NCBI GenBank assembly: GCA_903894655.1 | Contig: CAITQY010000118.1 | Coordinates: forward strand, 1-9,486 | Reading direction: 5' to 3' | Origin: an uncultured Gemmatimonadota bacterium | GTDB taxonomy: Bacteria; Gemmatimonadota; Gemmatimonadetes; Gemmatimonadales; Gemmatimonadaceae | Length of the DNA stretch: 9,486 nt | Part shown: positions 1 to 6,854 of the stretch, piece by piece | Position numbering within the stretch: the first letter of the stretch is position 1 | Layout of the letters: each line of letters starts with the position of its first letter | Notes under the pieces: generated by a model | What the model saw: only the letters and a program-made list of their open reading frames with translations | What the model was told of the DNA's origin: nothing | Databases searched by the model: none | Translations under genes and position numbers: made by a program

Positions 1-1221
1 GACGCCGCGGCGCTGCGTCAGGCGACGCACCTCATAGTCGGGCATCTTGTAAATGCCGGTCTCCTCTTCGGTCTGGCCGGAGAGGAAGAATTGCACGCGG
101 TCGTTACCGCCGGTTGCCTGCAGGTTGTACTGACGGCGGCTGCCATCGCCGATGGGCGTCAGGTCCGGCACGTTCATGATATTGCCACGCGACAACGAAT
201 CGATATTCGTGCAGGTGCCGAGCGACACGGCCGTGAGGAAGCATGGGAGCGACCGGGTCGGTGCGGCGGCCGTGCGACCCCACAGCGACCAGAGGTCGGG
301 GAACGTCGAGATATTGTTGATCCGACCATTCTCGGCGCTGAAGTTGTACACCGTCTTCCCTGACTTGCCGCGCTTGGTCGTGATGACGACCACGCCGTTC
401 GCCGCTTCCGTTCCGTAGAGCGTGGCGGCCGACGGTCCCTTCACGATTTCGATCGTCTCGATTTCGGCCGGGTTGATATCGTCGAGACGTGACGGCCCCG
501 GGCCACCGGTGCTCAGACTGTTATTGATCGCCGAGTTCGCCCGGACGCCGTCGATCACGACAATGGGATCGTTCGAAAGCGAAAAGGAGTTCTGTCCCCG
601 GATACGAATGCGCGAACCGGTACCGGCACCGCCGTTTTGCAGCACCTGCACGCTGGAGGTGCGCCCTTGGAGCAAGGCCCCCATGTTGGACACGGGAAGC
701 TCGGCGATCTTGTCGGCGACGTTGATCTGCGCCACGGCATTCGCGAGCTCCACTTTACGCTGCTGACCAGTCACGGTCGTCACGACGGCGGACAGCGAAA
801 ATGCCGCCTGCGTGATCGCGACATCCACCACGACAGGGGCCGCAGCGCCCGTCAGCGTCGCCGTGACCTTCTTCGCTTCGTAGCCAATACGGTTCACATC
901 CAACGTAAGCGTGCCGTTCGTCGTGACGCGGAGGGTATAGCGTCCGTTCTCGGCGGTGAGTGCCCCGTTCTGCGTGCCAGCGACGAGCACGCGGACCTGC
1001 GACACCGGGTTGCCGGTGGCGGCATCGGTCACGCGGCCGGTTATGGTCCCGCCGGCCGATTGAGCCCCGGCACGCGGGGCCGCGAGTACGGAAAGGCCGG
1101 ACAGCCCGATAACGAGGGCAAATCGTGTGCATGCAGCCGCCAGTTGGCGGCGGTAAACGGGATGGTGTGGTGAGCAGATTCGCTTGCCACAATCCGTTGC
1201 GACGGGTCCGAACATACGCAT
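1..1221 (-). CDS. SusC/RagA-family TonB-linked outer membrane receptor, N-terminal 407 residues (runs off the left edge)
   Basis: The frame stays open from ATG 1221-1219 to the window edge. Residues about 28-53 form a hydrophobic signal peptide ending APRAGA before Q54. Residues about 58-125 are a CarboxypepD_reg-like beta domain (TITGRVTDAATGNPV, then ENGRYTLRV). A linker with VTGQQRKVELANAV leads into the TonB plug domain at about 165-285, with SRIRIRGQNS, DPIVVIDGVR, IEIVKGPSAATLYG and EAANGVVVITTKRG, all hallmarks of SusC/RagA receptors. The start of the barrel follows. Such receptors import oligosaccharides, peptides or other ligands using TonB energy, usually with a SusD-like lipoprotein encoded downstream; here that would lie outside the window. 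The substrate cannot be read from the sequence. An AGGGA motif 8 bases before ATG 1221 supports this start; ATG 1215 is an alternative. The n-region of about 27 residues before the hydrophobic core is unusually long. Cys327 and Cys337 could form a disulfide in an external loop. Confidence 0.93.
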   Translation of the reverse strand, partial: MRMFGPVATDCGKRICSPHHPVYRRQLAAACTRFALVIGLSGLSVLAAPRAGAQSAGGTITGRVTDAATGNPVSQVRVLVAGTQNGALTAENGRYTLRVTTNGTLTLDVNRIGYEAKKVTATLTGAAAPVVVDVAITQAAFSLSAVVTTVTGQQRKVELANAVAQINVADKIAELPVSNMGALLQGRTSSVQVLQNGGAGTGSRIRIRGQNSFSLSNDPIVVIDGVRANSAINNSLSTGGPGPSRLDDINPAEIETIEIVKGPSAATLYGTEAANGVVVITTKRGKSGKTVYNFSAENGRINNISTFPDLWSLWGRTAAAPTRSLPCFLTAVSLGTCTNIDSLSRGNIMNVPDLTPIGDGSRRQYNLQATGGNDRVQFFLSGQTEEETGIYKMPDYEVRRLTQRRGV

Positions 1222-1604
1222 CTCGTGAGTCCCTGAGAAAGCTGGATCACTCAACGGCCACCCAGTGTGGCCGACCTGCGACAGTCGACGGACTCGGACG
1301 CCGAGCGGCGGACGATCCCGTTGAACATGCCACGACGGTGCACGGATGTTGACACACCCGAGTAGTGCGATGGGAAGGGGAGGACGCTGCGAAACACGCG
1401 CATCACTCCCCGGTGCGTGACCGGCACGCGGCAGGAGTCAACTCGTACACGCCCCTTCTTTGCGAAGGCACTTCGTCCCGAGCGATGGAAAGAGCGTACG
1501 GCGCGCCGGACGCGCTGTCAATAGAAAAACTCTTCGACAAACGGCCGGCCGCCGCGCACCCACGGAGCATCGGATGCGCGACGACGGCGACAAAAAGTCG
1601 CCCG
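1222..1604. other. Intergenic gap between the M20 peptidase and the SusC-like gene, no gene seen
   Basis: These 383 bases hold the 3' end of the peptidase transcript and the upstream region of the SusC-like receptor, both on the minus strand. The open frames here lack recognisable protein features and look like GC-rich chance frames. I saw no tRNA-like cloverleaf or other RNA gene. Small inverted repeats exist: CCTTC/GAAGG around a TTTGC loop at 1454-1468, and a bulged stem at 1583-1606 with an A5 loop on plus (T5 on minus) that overlaps the peptidase stop codon. Neither has the T-tract after the stem that an intrinsic terminator needs. A receptor promoter must lie here or further upstream, but I could not pick a convincing -35/-10 pair. 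Confidence 0.6.
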
Positions 1605-3011
1605 TCAGCGCGCCGAACTCGCCCCCGCCACCCGCTTCAAAGTGCGGAATAACATCTCGGTGCCCTGCCGTAACGACTCGACACTGACCCGCTCATCGTT
1701 GCCATGCATCCGGCGCAGCTCATCGGTGCTGATGGGATACGGGTAAATCCCGAACACGGGAATGCCGCGATTGCGCCAAGCGGCGGCGTCGGTACCCGCC
1801 TGGAACAGGTACGGCGTGACCTCGGCCTCCGGCCATTGCACCTTCGATTCGGCCGCGAGCGCTCGGTACAGGAATGACGTATCGGGAGACGCCGGCGAGG
1901 GCGGCGCCAACGCGGTCGACATCTTCACCGTGAGCAGCGGGTCGTTGAACAGCTTCTCCAGCGTGCTGATGAGCACCGCCGGATCGCTCCCCGGAATGAG
2001 GCGTACGTTGAGCGTGACCTCGGCGGAACCGGGGATGACGTTGCTACGGAATCCGCCGGCTACGATCACCGGCGCGATCGTGTTGCGCATCAGCGAGTGG
2101 ATGAGCGGATCGCGCGAGAGCGCCAGGTCGGCGGCACTCACCTGCTGCGGCGTACCGTTCATCAGTTGCGTATAGAGCCGCGCCGTCTCACCGGTGCTTG
2201 TCTTCGCCAGCGTGGTGAAATATTTGCGCGAGTCGGGGGTGAACTCGAGCGGCGTCTCGTAGCTCCCGAGCTTGGCCAGCGCACGGCCCACCGTCACCAG
2301 CGCATTGTCGGGGAGCGGCATCGACGCGTGCGTACTCGTGCCCTTCGCCGTCAGCGTCACACTCATTACGCGCTTGTCCGACGTCGAGATGCTCACGTAC
2401 TGCACGCGACCATCGTCGCGCTTGATGATCCATCCGCCTTCGTTCAGCGCGAACTCGGCGTCCATCTTGTCCCAGTGCTGACGCGAGAGCCAGGTGGTGT
2501 TCATCGGCGCCCCTTCTTCGTCGGCCTCGGCCAAGAAGATGATGTCGCGATCGAGCGCCACTTTCCGGTCGGCCAGCAACATCGCGGCGCGCGCGAACAC
2601 CGCAATGCCGCCCTTGAAGTCGATGGCGCCGCGTCCGTACACGGCCCCGTCCTTGATCACCCCGCCGAACGGGTCGACCGTCCACTTCTCACGCTCTACG
2701 CCCACGACATCGGCGTGCGCGGCCAGCAGCAGGGGCTTCTTCGACCCGTTGCCCTTGAGGCGCGCAAAGAAATGCACCTTGGCGGAGTCCGGCGTCGGAA
2801 TCACGTCCACCTGGAAACCGCGCGCGCGAAAGAGCGGTCCGAGGATGTCCGCGATCTGCTGCGTATGTCCCGGCGGATTACTGCTGTTGGCGCGAATGAG
2901 CTGCGCGAGCAGGAGGGCGGTGGAGTCGGTATCCTGGGCGGCGAGGGCGGCGGGTCCCGCGAGCAGGACGGCCGCGGCGAGCCTGGACAGGCGACGGGTG
3001 ACACGGAGCAT
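1605..3011 (-). CDS. Exported M20-family zinc metallopeptidase (carboxypeptidase PM20D1/CPG2-like)
   Basis: The product has 468 residues from ATG 3011. GAGG seven bases upstream favours this start over an in-frame TTG at 3050. Residues 1-25 are a signal peptide (RR, then LAAAVLL, cleavage after LAA), so the enzyme is probably periplasmic or secreted. The M20 di-zinc site is complete: HADVV with H99 and D101, AIDFKGG with D131, EADEEG with catalytic E165 and ligand E166, NEGG with E191, and the C-terminal MHGNDE with H436. The dimerisation or lid domain spans roughly 205-330 and has the usual H228 (STHASMP) and FRSNVIPG. M20 enzymes cleave C-terminal amino acids, dipeptides or N-acyl amino acids; the exact substrate is not predictable. 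It lies upstream of the SusC-like gene on the same strand, but the 383-base gap argues against tight coupling. Length and motifs are normal for the family, with no sign of damage. Confidence 0.93.
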   Translation of the reverse strand: MLRVTRRLSRLAAAVLLAGPAALAAQDTDSTALLLAQLIRANSSNPPGHTQQIADILGPLFRARGFQVDVIPTPDSAKVHFFARLKGNGSKKPLLLAAHADVVGVEREKWTVDPFGGVIKDGAVYGRGAIDFKGGIAVFARAAMLLADRKVALDRDIIFLAEADEEGAPMNTTWLSRQHWDKMDAEFALNEGGWIIKRDDGRVQYVSISTSDKRVMSVTLTAKGTSTHASMPLPDNALVTVGRALAKLGSYETPLEFTPDSRKYFTTLAKTSTGETARLYTQLMNGTPQQVSAADLALSRDPLIHSLMRNTIAPVIVAGGFRSNVIPGSAEVTLNVRLIPGSDPAVLISTLEKLFNDPLLTVKMSTALAPPSPASPDTSFLYRALAAESKVQWPEAEVTPYLFQAGTDAAAWRNRGIPVFGIYPYPISTDELRRMHGNDERVSVESLRQGTEMLFRTLKRVAGASSAR

Positions 3012-3148
3012 GCGGCAACCTCGGGCAGGATGTGGCAAACGGTTGGTCAACTTACCGCCCCGCGGTTCGCGAGGCTACGTTCACATGGTCGTCAACCGGA
3101 ACACCCGATGCGCTACATCCCTGCCCCACGCGGCCGCCTGTCCTGCTC
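3012..3148. promoter_or_regulatory. Divergent intergenic region between the M20 peptidase and the di-iron oxygenase
   Basis: These 137 bases separate two genes that point away from each other, so by position they must carry the peptidase promoter and probably that of the oxygenase/reductase pair. The minus strand has the ribosome binding motif GAGG at about 3019-3022 for the peptidase, and a TTGACC at 3050-3045 that is too close to the start to pair with a good -10. The plus strand has TTCACA at 3080-3085, one base from the -35 consensus, but no matching -10 at 16-18 bases. I therefore assign the region, not specific promoters. Confidence 0.45.
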
Positions 3149-3916
3149 GTGATACCCGCCAACACGGTCAACGCCATCCGGCTGCCGGCCGCCCTCGCGG
3201 TGCTGGCGCTGCTGGTGCTCTGGGAAACCGTGCACCCCTTCTTCCCGCTGTTCGGACGCGGGCCGCATGCCACACGCGATCGCCTTTGGCACGGCGCCCG
3301 CAACGTCGCCCTCGGGTTGCTGAACGGCGTGATGGTCCGGTTCGGATTCCTCGGTGTGTGGATCGCCGCGATGGCGTGGAGCCGAGAGCAGGCCGTCGGC
3401 CTGATACACTGGAGCGCGCTCCCCGAATGGCTGAGCTGGATGGCGGCGATCCTATTGCTCGATGTCTGGACCTACACGTGGCATCGCCTCAATCACACGG
3501 TGCCAGGATTGTGGCGCTTCCATCGCCTGCATCACAGCGATCGCCAAATGGATGCCACGACCGCGAATCGATTCCACATGGGCGAGATCGTGCTGTCGTC
3601 GATCGCCCGCGTACCCGTGCTGTCCCTGATCGGCTGCAGCGTGGAGCAGTTCGCTCTGTATGAAATCGCACTGTTCGCCGTGGTGCAGTTTCAGCACGCC
3701 AATATCGGCCTGCCCGACGCGCTGGACCGTGTGCTGCGGGTCGTGATCGTGACGCCTCACCTGCACAAGGTGCATCATTCCGTGGTGGTGGCCGAGCAGC
3801 ATACGAACTTCAGCTCACTCTTCTCGTGGTGGGATCGGCTGGCGCGTACACGGCGCCTGTCCTCCGATCAATCGGCTATCGTGTTCGGCGTCGACGATCC
3901 TGCGTCGATTCGTTGA
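3149..3916 (+). CDS. Fatty acid hydroxylase / sterol desaturase superfamily membrane protein
   Basis: This is an integral membrane di-iron oxygenase of the fatty acid hydroxylase superfamily (PF04116 type). From GTG 3149 it has 255 residues. Hydrophobic segments lie at about 12-30, 57-77, 93-108 and 147-182. The histidine clusters that bind the two irons are present: HRLNH (112-116), HRLHH (125-129), then TTANRFH (H143), QFQH (H183) and HLHKVHH (204-210). These proteins hydroxylate, desaturate or cleave lipids with O2 and need electrons from a reductase; the lipid substrate is unknown here. The start is uncertain. The frame stays open back to ATG 3032, but the extra 39 residues are polar, Pro/Thr-rich and unlike a membrane entry. 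GTG 3149 begins just before the first hydrophobic helix but lacks a clear ribosome binding site. The next gene starts 49 bases downstream, so an operon is likely and could supply reducing power, which is inference. Confidence 0.88.
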   Translation: MIPANTVNAIRLPAALAVLALLVLWETVHPFFPLFGRGPHATRDRLWHGARNVALGLLNGVMVRFGFLGVWIAAMAWSREQAVGLIHWSALPEWLSWMAAILLLDVWTYTWHRLNHTVPGLWRFHRLHHSDRQMDATTANRFHMGEIVLSSIARVPVLSLIGCSVEQFALYEIALFAVVQFQHANIGLPDALDRVLRVVIVTPHLHKVHHSVVVAEQHTNFSSLFSWWDRLARTRRLSSDQSAIVFGVDDPASIR

Positions 3917-3948
3917 CGCCGGAAACGTGCGGCTTTCCTTCGCCTCCG

Positions 3949-3987
3949 CCTGATGTCCTTGCCTGATGCCTTTGCCTGATTCCCCGC
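3949..3987 (+). repeat. Three imperfect 13-base tandem copies spanning the start codon of the flavin reductase gene
   Basis: Copies are CCTGATGTCCTTG (3949-3961), CCTGATGCCTTTG (3962-3974) and CCTGATTCCCCGC (3975-3987). The first two match at 11 of 13 positions; the third is more diverged (8 of 13 to copy 2). Each of the first two carries an ATG, at 3953 and 3966. The upstream ATG opens an eight-codon frame (stop TGA 3977-3979) in another frame, while ATG 3966 opens the reductase. Confidence 0.6.
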
Positions 3988-5531
3988 CGCCAGACTGGCC
4001 CTCGCGCATTCCGCTGCTCCCGTTCGACGACGCCAACGCGCAGTTGATGCGCACGGTCGCGCCGAAGGGTTGGATAGCGCCGGTGCCCAAGGATCGCTAT
4101 CACCTCGTGGTGATCGGTGCCGGCACGGCTGGCCTCGTGAGCGCAGCGATCGCGGCAGGGCTCGGGGCACGCGTCGCGCTGGTCGAGCGCCACATGTTCG
4201 GCGGCGATTGCCTCAACTTCGGCTGCGTCCCGTCGAAGGCCGTGATTCGGGCAGCCCGTGCGTGGCGGGAGGCCCGCACCGCCGCCGAGCGGTTTGGCGG
4301 ACCGCGCGTCACATCCGACGGCGACTTCGGCACCGTCATGGCGCGGCTCCGTCGCCTGCGCGCCGACATCAGTCCCGTCGACGGCGTCGAGCGCTTCCGG
4401 TCGCTCGGCATTGATGTCTTCTTGGGGCAGGCCACATTCAGCGGCCCCGATGCGATCTCCGTGAACGACACGGTGCTACGATTCCGGAGGGCGATCATCG
4501 CGACCGGCGCGCGGGCAGCGCGGCCACCGATCCCCGGTCTCGCTGACACGCCGTACGACACCAACGAGTCGATCTTCTCGCTCACCGAGCGTCCCGCCCG
4601 ATTGCTCGTGATTGGCGGAGGACCCATCGGCACCGAGCTCGCCCAGTCGTTTGCGCGCTTCGGCAGCGTGGTGACGCTCGTGCATGCCGGTGCGCATGTT
4701 CTCCCGCGCGACGATGTCGATGCCGCCGCCGTGGTGTCAGCCGCACTTGAGGCCGACGGTGTGCAGATCATTAATCAGGCCACCGTTGAACGCGTATCGC
4801 ACGACGGGCAGCAATTCACCGTGCAGCTCTCGGGCGACGGTCCAGCGGCACCGCGTACGACCGCACTGCAGGCCGACCGCCTACTCGTCGCTACCGGGCG
4901 CACGCCCAACGTCGACGGGCTTGGCCTCGAGGTGGCCGGTGTGCGCTTCACGCCGAATGGGGTCGGCGTCAATGAACGCCTGCGCACATCGAATCCGCGG
5001 GTGTACGCCATCGGTGACGTGTCATCGCCGTTGCCGTTCACGCACGTGGCCGACGCGCAGGCACGACTCGCGGTTGCGAACGCGCTGTTCTTCGGGATCG
5101 GCGGCGGGCGCACCGGCACATTGGTGGTGCCGCGCGTGACGTACACCGACCCCGAGGTCGCGCACGTCGGCATCACCGTTGAGGACGCCTCCGCGCAGGG
5201 CGTTCGCATCGACACGATTCAGGTGAGCCTGGAGGACAACGACCGGGCGCGTCTCGACGACGAACCGCACGGGTTCCTGAAGGTCCACCTGGCGGCCGGC
5301 ACCGACCGCATCGTGGGGGCCACGCTGGTGGCCACCCATGCCGGCGAGATGATCGGCGAGATGACCGTCGCCATCACCAACGGCGTTGGGCTTGCTGGCG
5401 TCGGCAAGGCAATTCATCCGTATCCCACGCAGGCCGAAGTCTTCCGGCGGGCGGCCGACGCCTGGCGCAAACGGGCGTTTACCTCGCGAGCACGACAGCT
5501 CTTCGCGTGGTGGTTCCGCGTCTTCACGTAA
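3966..5531 (+). CDS. FAD-dependent pyridine nucleotide-disulfide oxidoreductase (MerA/dihydrolipoamide dehydrogenase superfamily)
   Basis: The 521-residue protein has the full class I disulfide reductase layout. FAD binding is shown by VIGAGTAG (49-56), the redox-active pair by GDCLNFGCVPSK (C82 and C87), NAD(P)H binding by VIGGGPIG (215-222) with ATGRTPN (309-315) and AIGDV (348-352), and a C-terminal dimer domain from about 385 carries HPYPTQAE (484-491) with the proton-relay His484. It oxidises NAD(P)H and reduces a disulfide or another acceptor. Databases often call this group mercuric reductase, but there is no N-terminal metal-binding domain and no C-terminal vicinal cysteine pair, so Hg(II) reduction is unlikely. 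I recall the conserved N-terminal stretch (PLLPFDD through TVAPKGW) from relatives, which supports ATG 3966 despite no clear ribosome binding site. The tail RARQLFAWWFRVF is basic and aromatic and may touch the membrane. The gene starts 49 bases after the di-iron oxygenase, a plausible partner. Confidence 0.92.
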   Translation: MPLPDSPPPDWPSRIPLLPFDDANAQLMRTVAPKGWIAPVPKDRYHLVVIGAGTAGLVSAAIAAGLGARVALVERHMFGGDCLNFGCVPSKAVIRAARAWREARTAAERFGGPRVTSDGDFGTVMARLRRLRADISPVDGVERFRSLGIDVFLGQATFSGPDAISVNDTVLRFRRAIIATGARAARPPIPGLADTPYDTNESIFSLTERPARLLVIGGGPIGTELAQSFARFGSVVTLVHAGAHVLPRDDVDAAAVVSAALEADGVQIINQATVERVSHDGQQFTVQLSGDGPAAPRTTALQADRLLVATGRTPNVDGLGLEVAGVRFTPNGVGVNERLRTSNPRVYAIGDVSSPLPFTHVADAQARLAVANALFFGIGGGRTGTLVVPRVTYTDPEVAHVGITVEDASAQGVRIDTIQVSLEDNDRARLDDEPHGFLKVHLAAGTDRIVGATLVATHAGEMIGEMTVAITNGVGLAGVGKAIHPYPTQAEVFRRAADAWRKRAFTSRARQLFAWWFRVFT

Positions 5532-5615
5532 CCGGAACGCGCGTTGAAGACCGCCGGTGCGCTAGTTTATGGCGCAGATTACCAAAGGGTCACCTCTCCA
5601 CTTACCGAGGTTCGC

Positions 5616-6785
5616 ATGTCCGAATCCGTCTCGCGTCGTCAATGGCTCGTCAACACCGGGATCGGCGTCGCCGGCGGCATGGCGTTGCCCGGACTGCTGC
5701 CGGCCATGGAGGCCACGCGTATCCTCGGCGGCGTATCCTATGGCGAACTGCTGAATCAACTCGAACGCGACGTCACGACCCTACGTCGTGCAGCCGGACC
5801 GATCCGGCTGTGCTACAACGAGAATCCGTTCGGCATGTCGCCCAAGGCCAAAGACGGGCTGATGGCGTCGTGGACGCAGCACACGTGGTACGATCCGCCA
5901 ATCCGGGCCGAACTGCGCGCCACGTTTGCCAAACACGTCGGTGTCCCAGTCGATCATGTGCTGGTGACGCAAGGCTCGAGTGAAGTCTTGGCGACCCTCG
6001 CGCTGGCCTACGGGCAGAATGGCGGAAAGATCGTCGCCCCGTGGCCCACGTTCGAAGACCTGCCACGCTACGGCACCACGCTCAACGCCGCCGTGCACAA
6101 GGTGCCGCTCGACGATCGCTTCGATCACGATCTGTACGCGATGGATGCCAAGATCGGCAACGATACCAAGCTGGTGTTCGTGTGCAATCCCAACAATCCC
6201 ACGGCAACGCTCAACGACGACCAAGCCCTGCGCGACTTCGTGAAGACGAATGCCAAGCGCACCACGGTCATCGTGGACGAAGCGTATTACGACTTCGTCG
6301 ACGCGCCGAATTACCGCTCCATGGTCGATCTGGTGCTCGCCGGTGAACCCATCATCGTCTCCCGCACGGCGAGCAAGATCCACGGACTCGCCGGCCTTCG
6401 CGTGGGCTTTGCCGTGGCGCGACCGGACATTCTCGCCAAGCTCTCGGCGTACGTGACCGGGGACCCCAACGTCTTCGGCTTGCACGCCGCCAATGCGTCG
6501 CTGCAAGACGACGAGTATCAGACATTCATCAAACAGAAGAATCGCGAAGGCCGTGCGCTGTTGATCGCGGCGTTGAAGACGATGGGTCGGAAAGTGACCG
6601 ATTCACAAACCAACTTCGTGTTCTTCCACGCGGGGCAGCCGGTCGAGACGGTGCAAGCAGCGGCGCTGGCCAAGGGATTCCGTATTGGCCGCGCCTTCCC
6701 GCCGTACACCGACTGGGCCCGCGTCAGTATCGGCACCCCCGAGGAAATGCAGCGGTTCGTCGCGATCCTGCCGTCGATCCTGTAG
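5616..6785 (+). CDS. PLP-dependent class I/II aminotransferase, HisC-like, with Tat signal
   Basis: From ATG 5616 (GAGG six bases upstream) the protein has 389 residues; a TTG at 5544 is in frame but has no support. It begins with a twin-arginine signal: SRRQWL at residues 6-11, a hydrophobic stretch at about 15-29 and LLPA before the mature part. This predicts folded export to the periplasm. The fold-type I aminotransferase core follows: YNENPFG (67-73), a WPTFE segment (143-147), NPNNPT (191-196, with N194), VDEAYYDF (220-227, with D221 and Y224), the Schiff-base lysine K254 in SRTASKIHGLAGLRVG, and R369 in DWARVSIG for the substrate carboxylate or phosphate. Its closest recognisable relatives are histidinol-phosphate aminotransferases, but with a Tat signal and no his genes nearby a role in cytosolic histidine synthesis is doubtful. 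Substrate unknown. It lies 84 bases after the flavin reductase on the same strand, so co-transcription is possible but unproven. Confidence 0.9.
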   Translation: MSESVSRRQWLVNTGIGVAGGMALPGLLPAMEATRILGGVSYGELLNQLERDVTTLRRAAGPIRLCYNENPFGMSPKAKDGLMASWTQHTWYDPPIRAELRATFAKHVGVPVDHVLVTQGSSEVLATLALAYGQNGGKIVAPWPTFEDLPRYGTTLNAAVHKVPLDDRFDHDLYAMDAKIGNDTKLVFVCNPNNPTATLNDDQALRDFVKTNAKRTTVIVDEAYYDFVDAPNYRSMVDLVLAGEPIIVSRTASKIHGLAGLRVGFAVARPDILAKLSAYVTGDPNVFGLHAANASLQDDEYQTFIKQKNREGRALLIAALKTMGRKVTDSQTNFVFFHAGQPVETVQAAALAKGFRIGRAFPPYTDWARVSIGTPEEMQRFVAILPSIL

Positions 6786-6787
6786 CC

Positions 6788-6806
6788 GCGGTGACGCCGA
6801 CACCGC
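6788..6806 (+). terminator. Possible weak terminator hairpin after the aminotransferase gene
   Basis: Two bases after the stop codon, GCGGTG (6788-6793) and CACCGC (6801-6806) can pair around a seven-base loop. The following TATCT is only a poor U-tract, so intrinsic termination is uncertain. Position between the stop codon and a new promoter supports the call; the short stem and weak tail count against it. Confidence 0.3.
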
Positions 6807-6814
6807 TATCTGGC

Positions 6815-6854
6815 GACGTGAAATCATAACTCTTGCAGTTATCTTTCTCACGTC
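6815..6854 (+). promoter_or_regulatory. Nested inverted repeat, likely operator of the Rrf2 regulator
   Basis: The inner palindrome ATAACT-N5-AGTTAT covers 6826-6842. An outer pair, GACGTGA (6815-6821) and TCACGTC (6848-6854), is centred within half a base of it, giving a 40-base nested structure that ends directly at the regulator's ATG (6855). Rrf2 proteins are dimers that bind palindromes in their own promoters, so the inner repeat fits an autoregulatory operator; this is inference. The same bases could also fold as an RNA hairpin if transcribed from upstream, which would bury the start region. I saw no second ATAACT-N5-AGTTAT in the window. Confidence 0.6.
6818..6845 (+). promoter_or_regulatory. 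Putative sigma70-type promoter of the Rrf2 gene, giving a near-leaderless mRNA
   Basis: GTGAAA (6818-6823, four of six to the -35 consensus) is followed after 16 bases by TATCTT (6840-6845, four of six to the -10 consensus). The inner palindrome lies in the spacer and overlaps the -10, a classic position for repression. Transcription would start around 6851-6853, only a few bases before ATG 6855. No purine-rich ribosome binding site precedes that ATG, which agrees with a leaderless start. Confidence 0.45.

Noticed and set aside
1349..1354. Perfect TTGACA on the plus strand as a promoter -35
   Set aside because: No acceptable -10 lies at 15-19 bases and no plus-strand gene follows.
1583..1606. 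Inverted repeat GACGGCGAC/GTCGCCCGTC as terminator of the peptidase gene
   Set aside because: The stem is bulged and the five T bases on the minus strand are in the loop, not after the stem. It also overlaps the stop codon.
1365..1652. Plus-strand open frame of 95 residues in the intergenic gap
   Set aside because: No ribosome binding site, no recognisable domain, and its end overlaps the antisense peptidase gene.
2097..3663. Long plus-strand open frames (351 and 389 residues) opposite the M20 peptidase
   Set aside because: They lie antisense to a complete, motif-verified peptidase, have Arg/Pro/Ala-rich content with no recognisable domain, and one also overlaps the oxygenase. They are GC-rich shadow frames.
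3966..5531. Calling the flavoprotein a true mercuric reductase (merA)
   Set aside because: It has the CxxxxC redox pair but neither the N-terminal metal-binding domain nor the C-terminal cysteine pair needed for Hg(II), and there are no other mer genes in the window.
5544..5571. TTGAAG (5544-5549) and TTTATG (5566-5571) as an aminotransferase promoter
   Set aside because: The -10 match is poor (three of six). The gene could equally be read from the upstream operon, so I did not annotate it.
5616..6785. Assigning the symbol hisC and a place in histidine biosynthesis
   Set aside because: The fold matches, but the Tat signal and absence of neighbouring his genes make that pathway doubtful.
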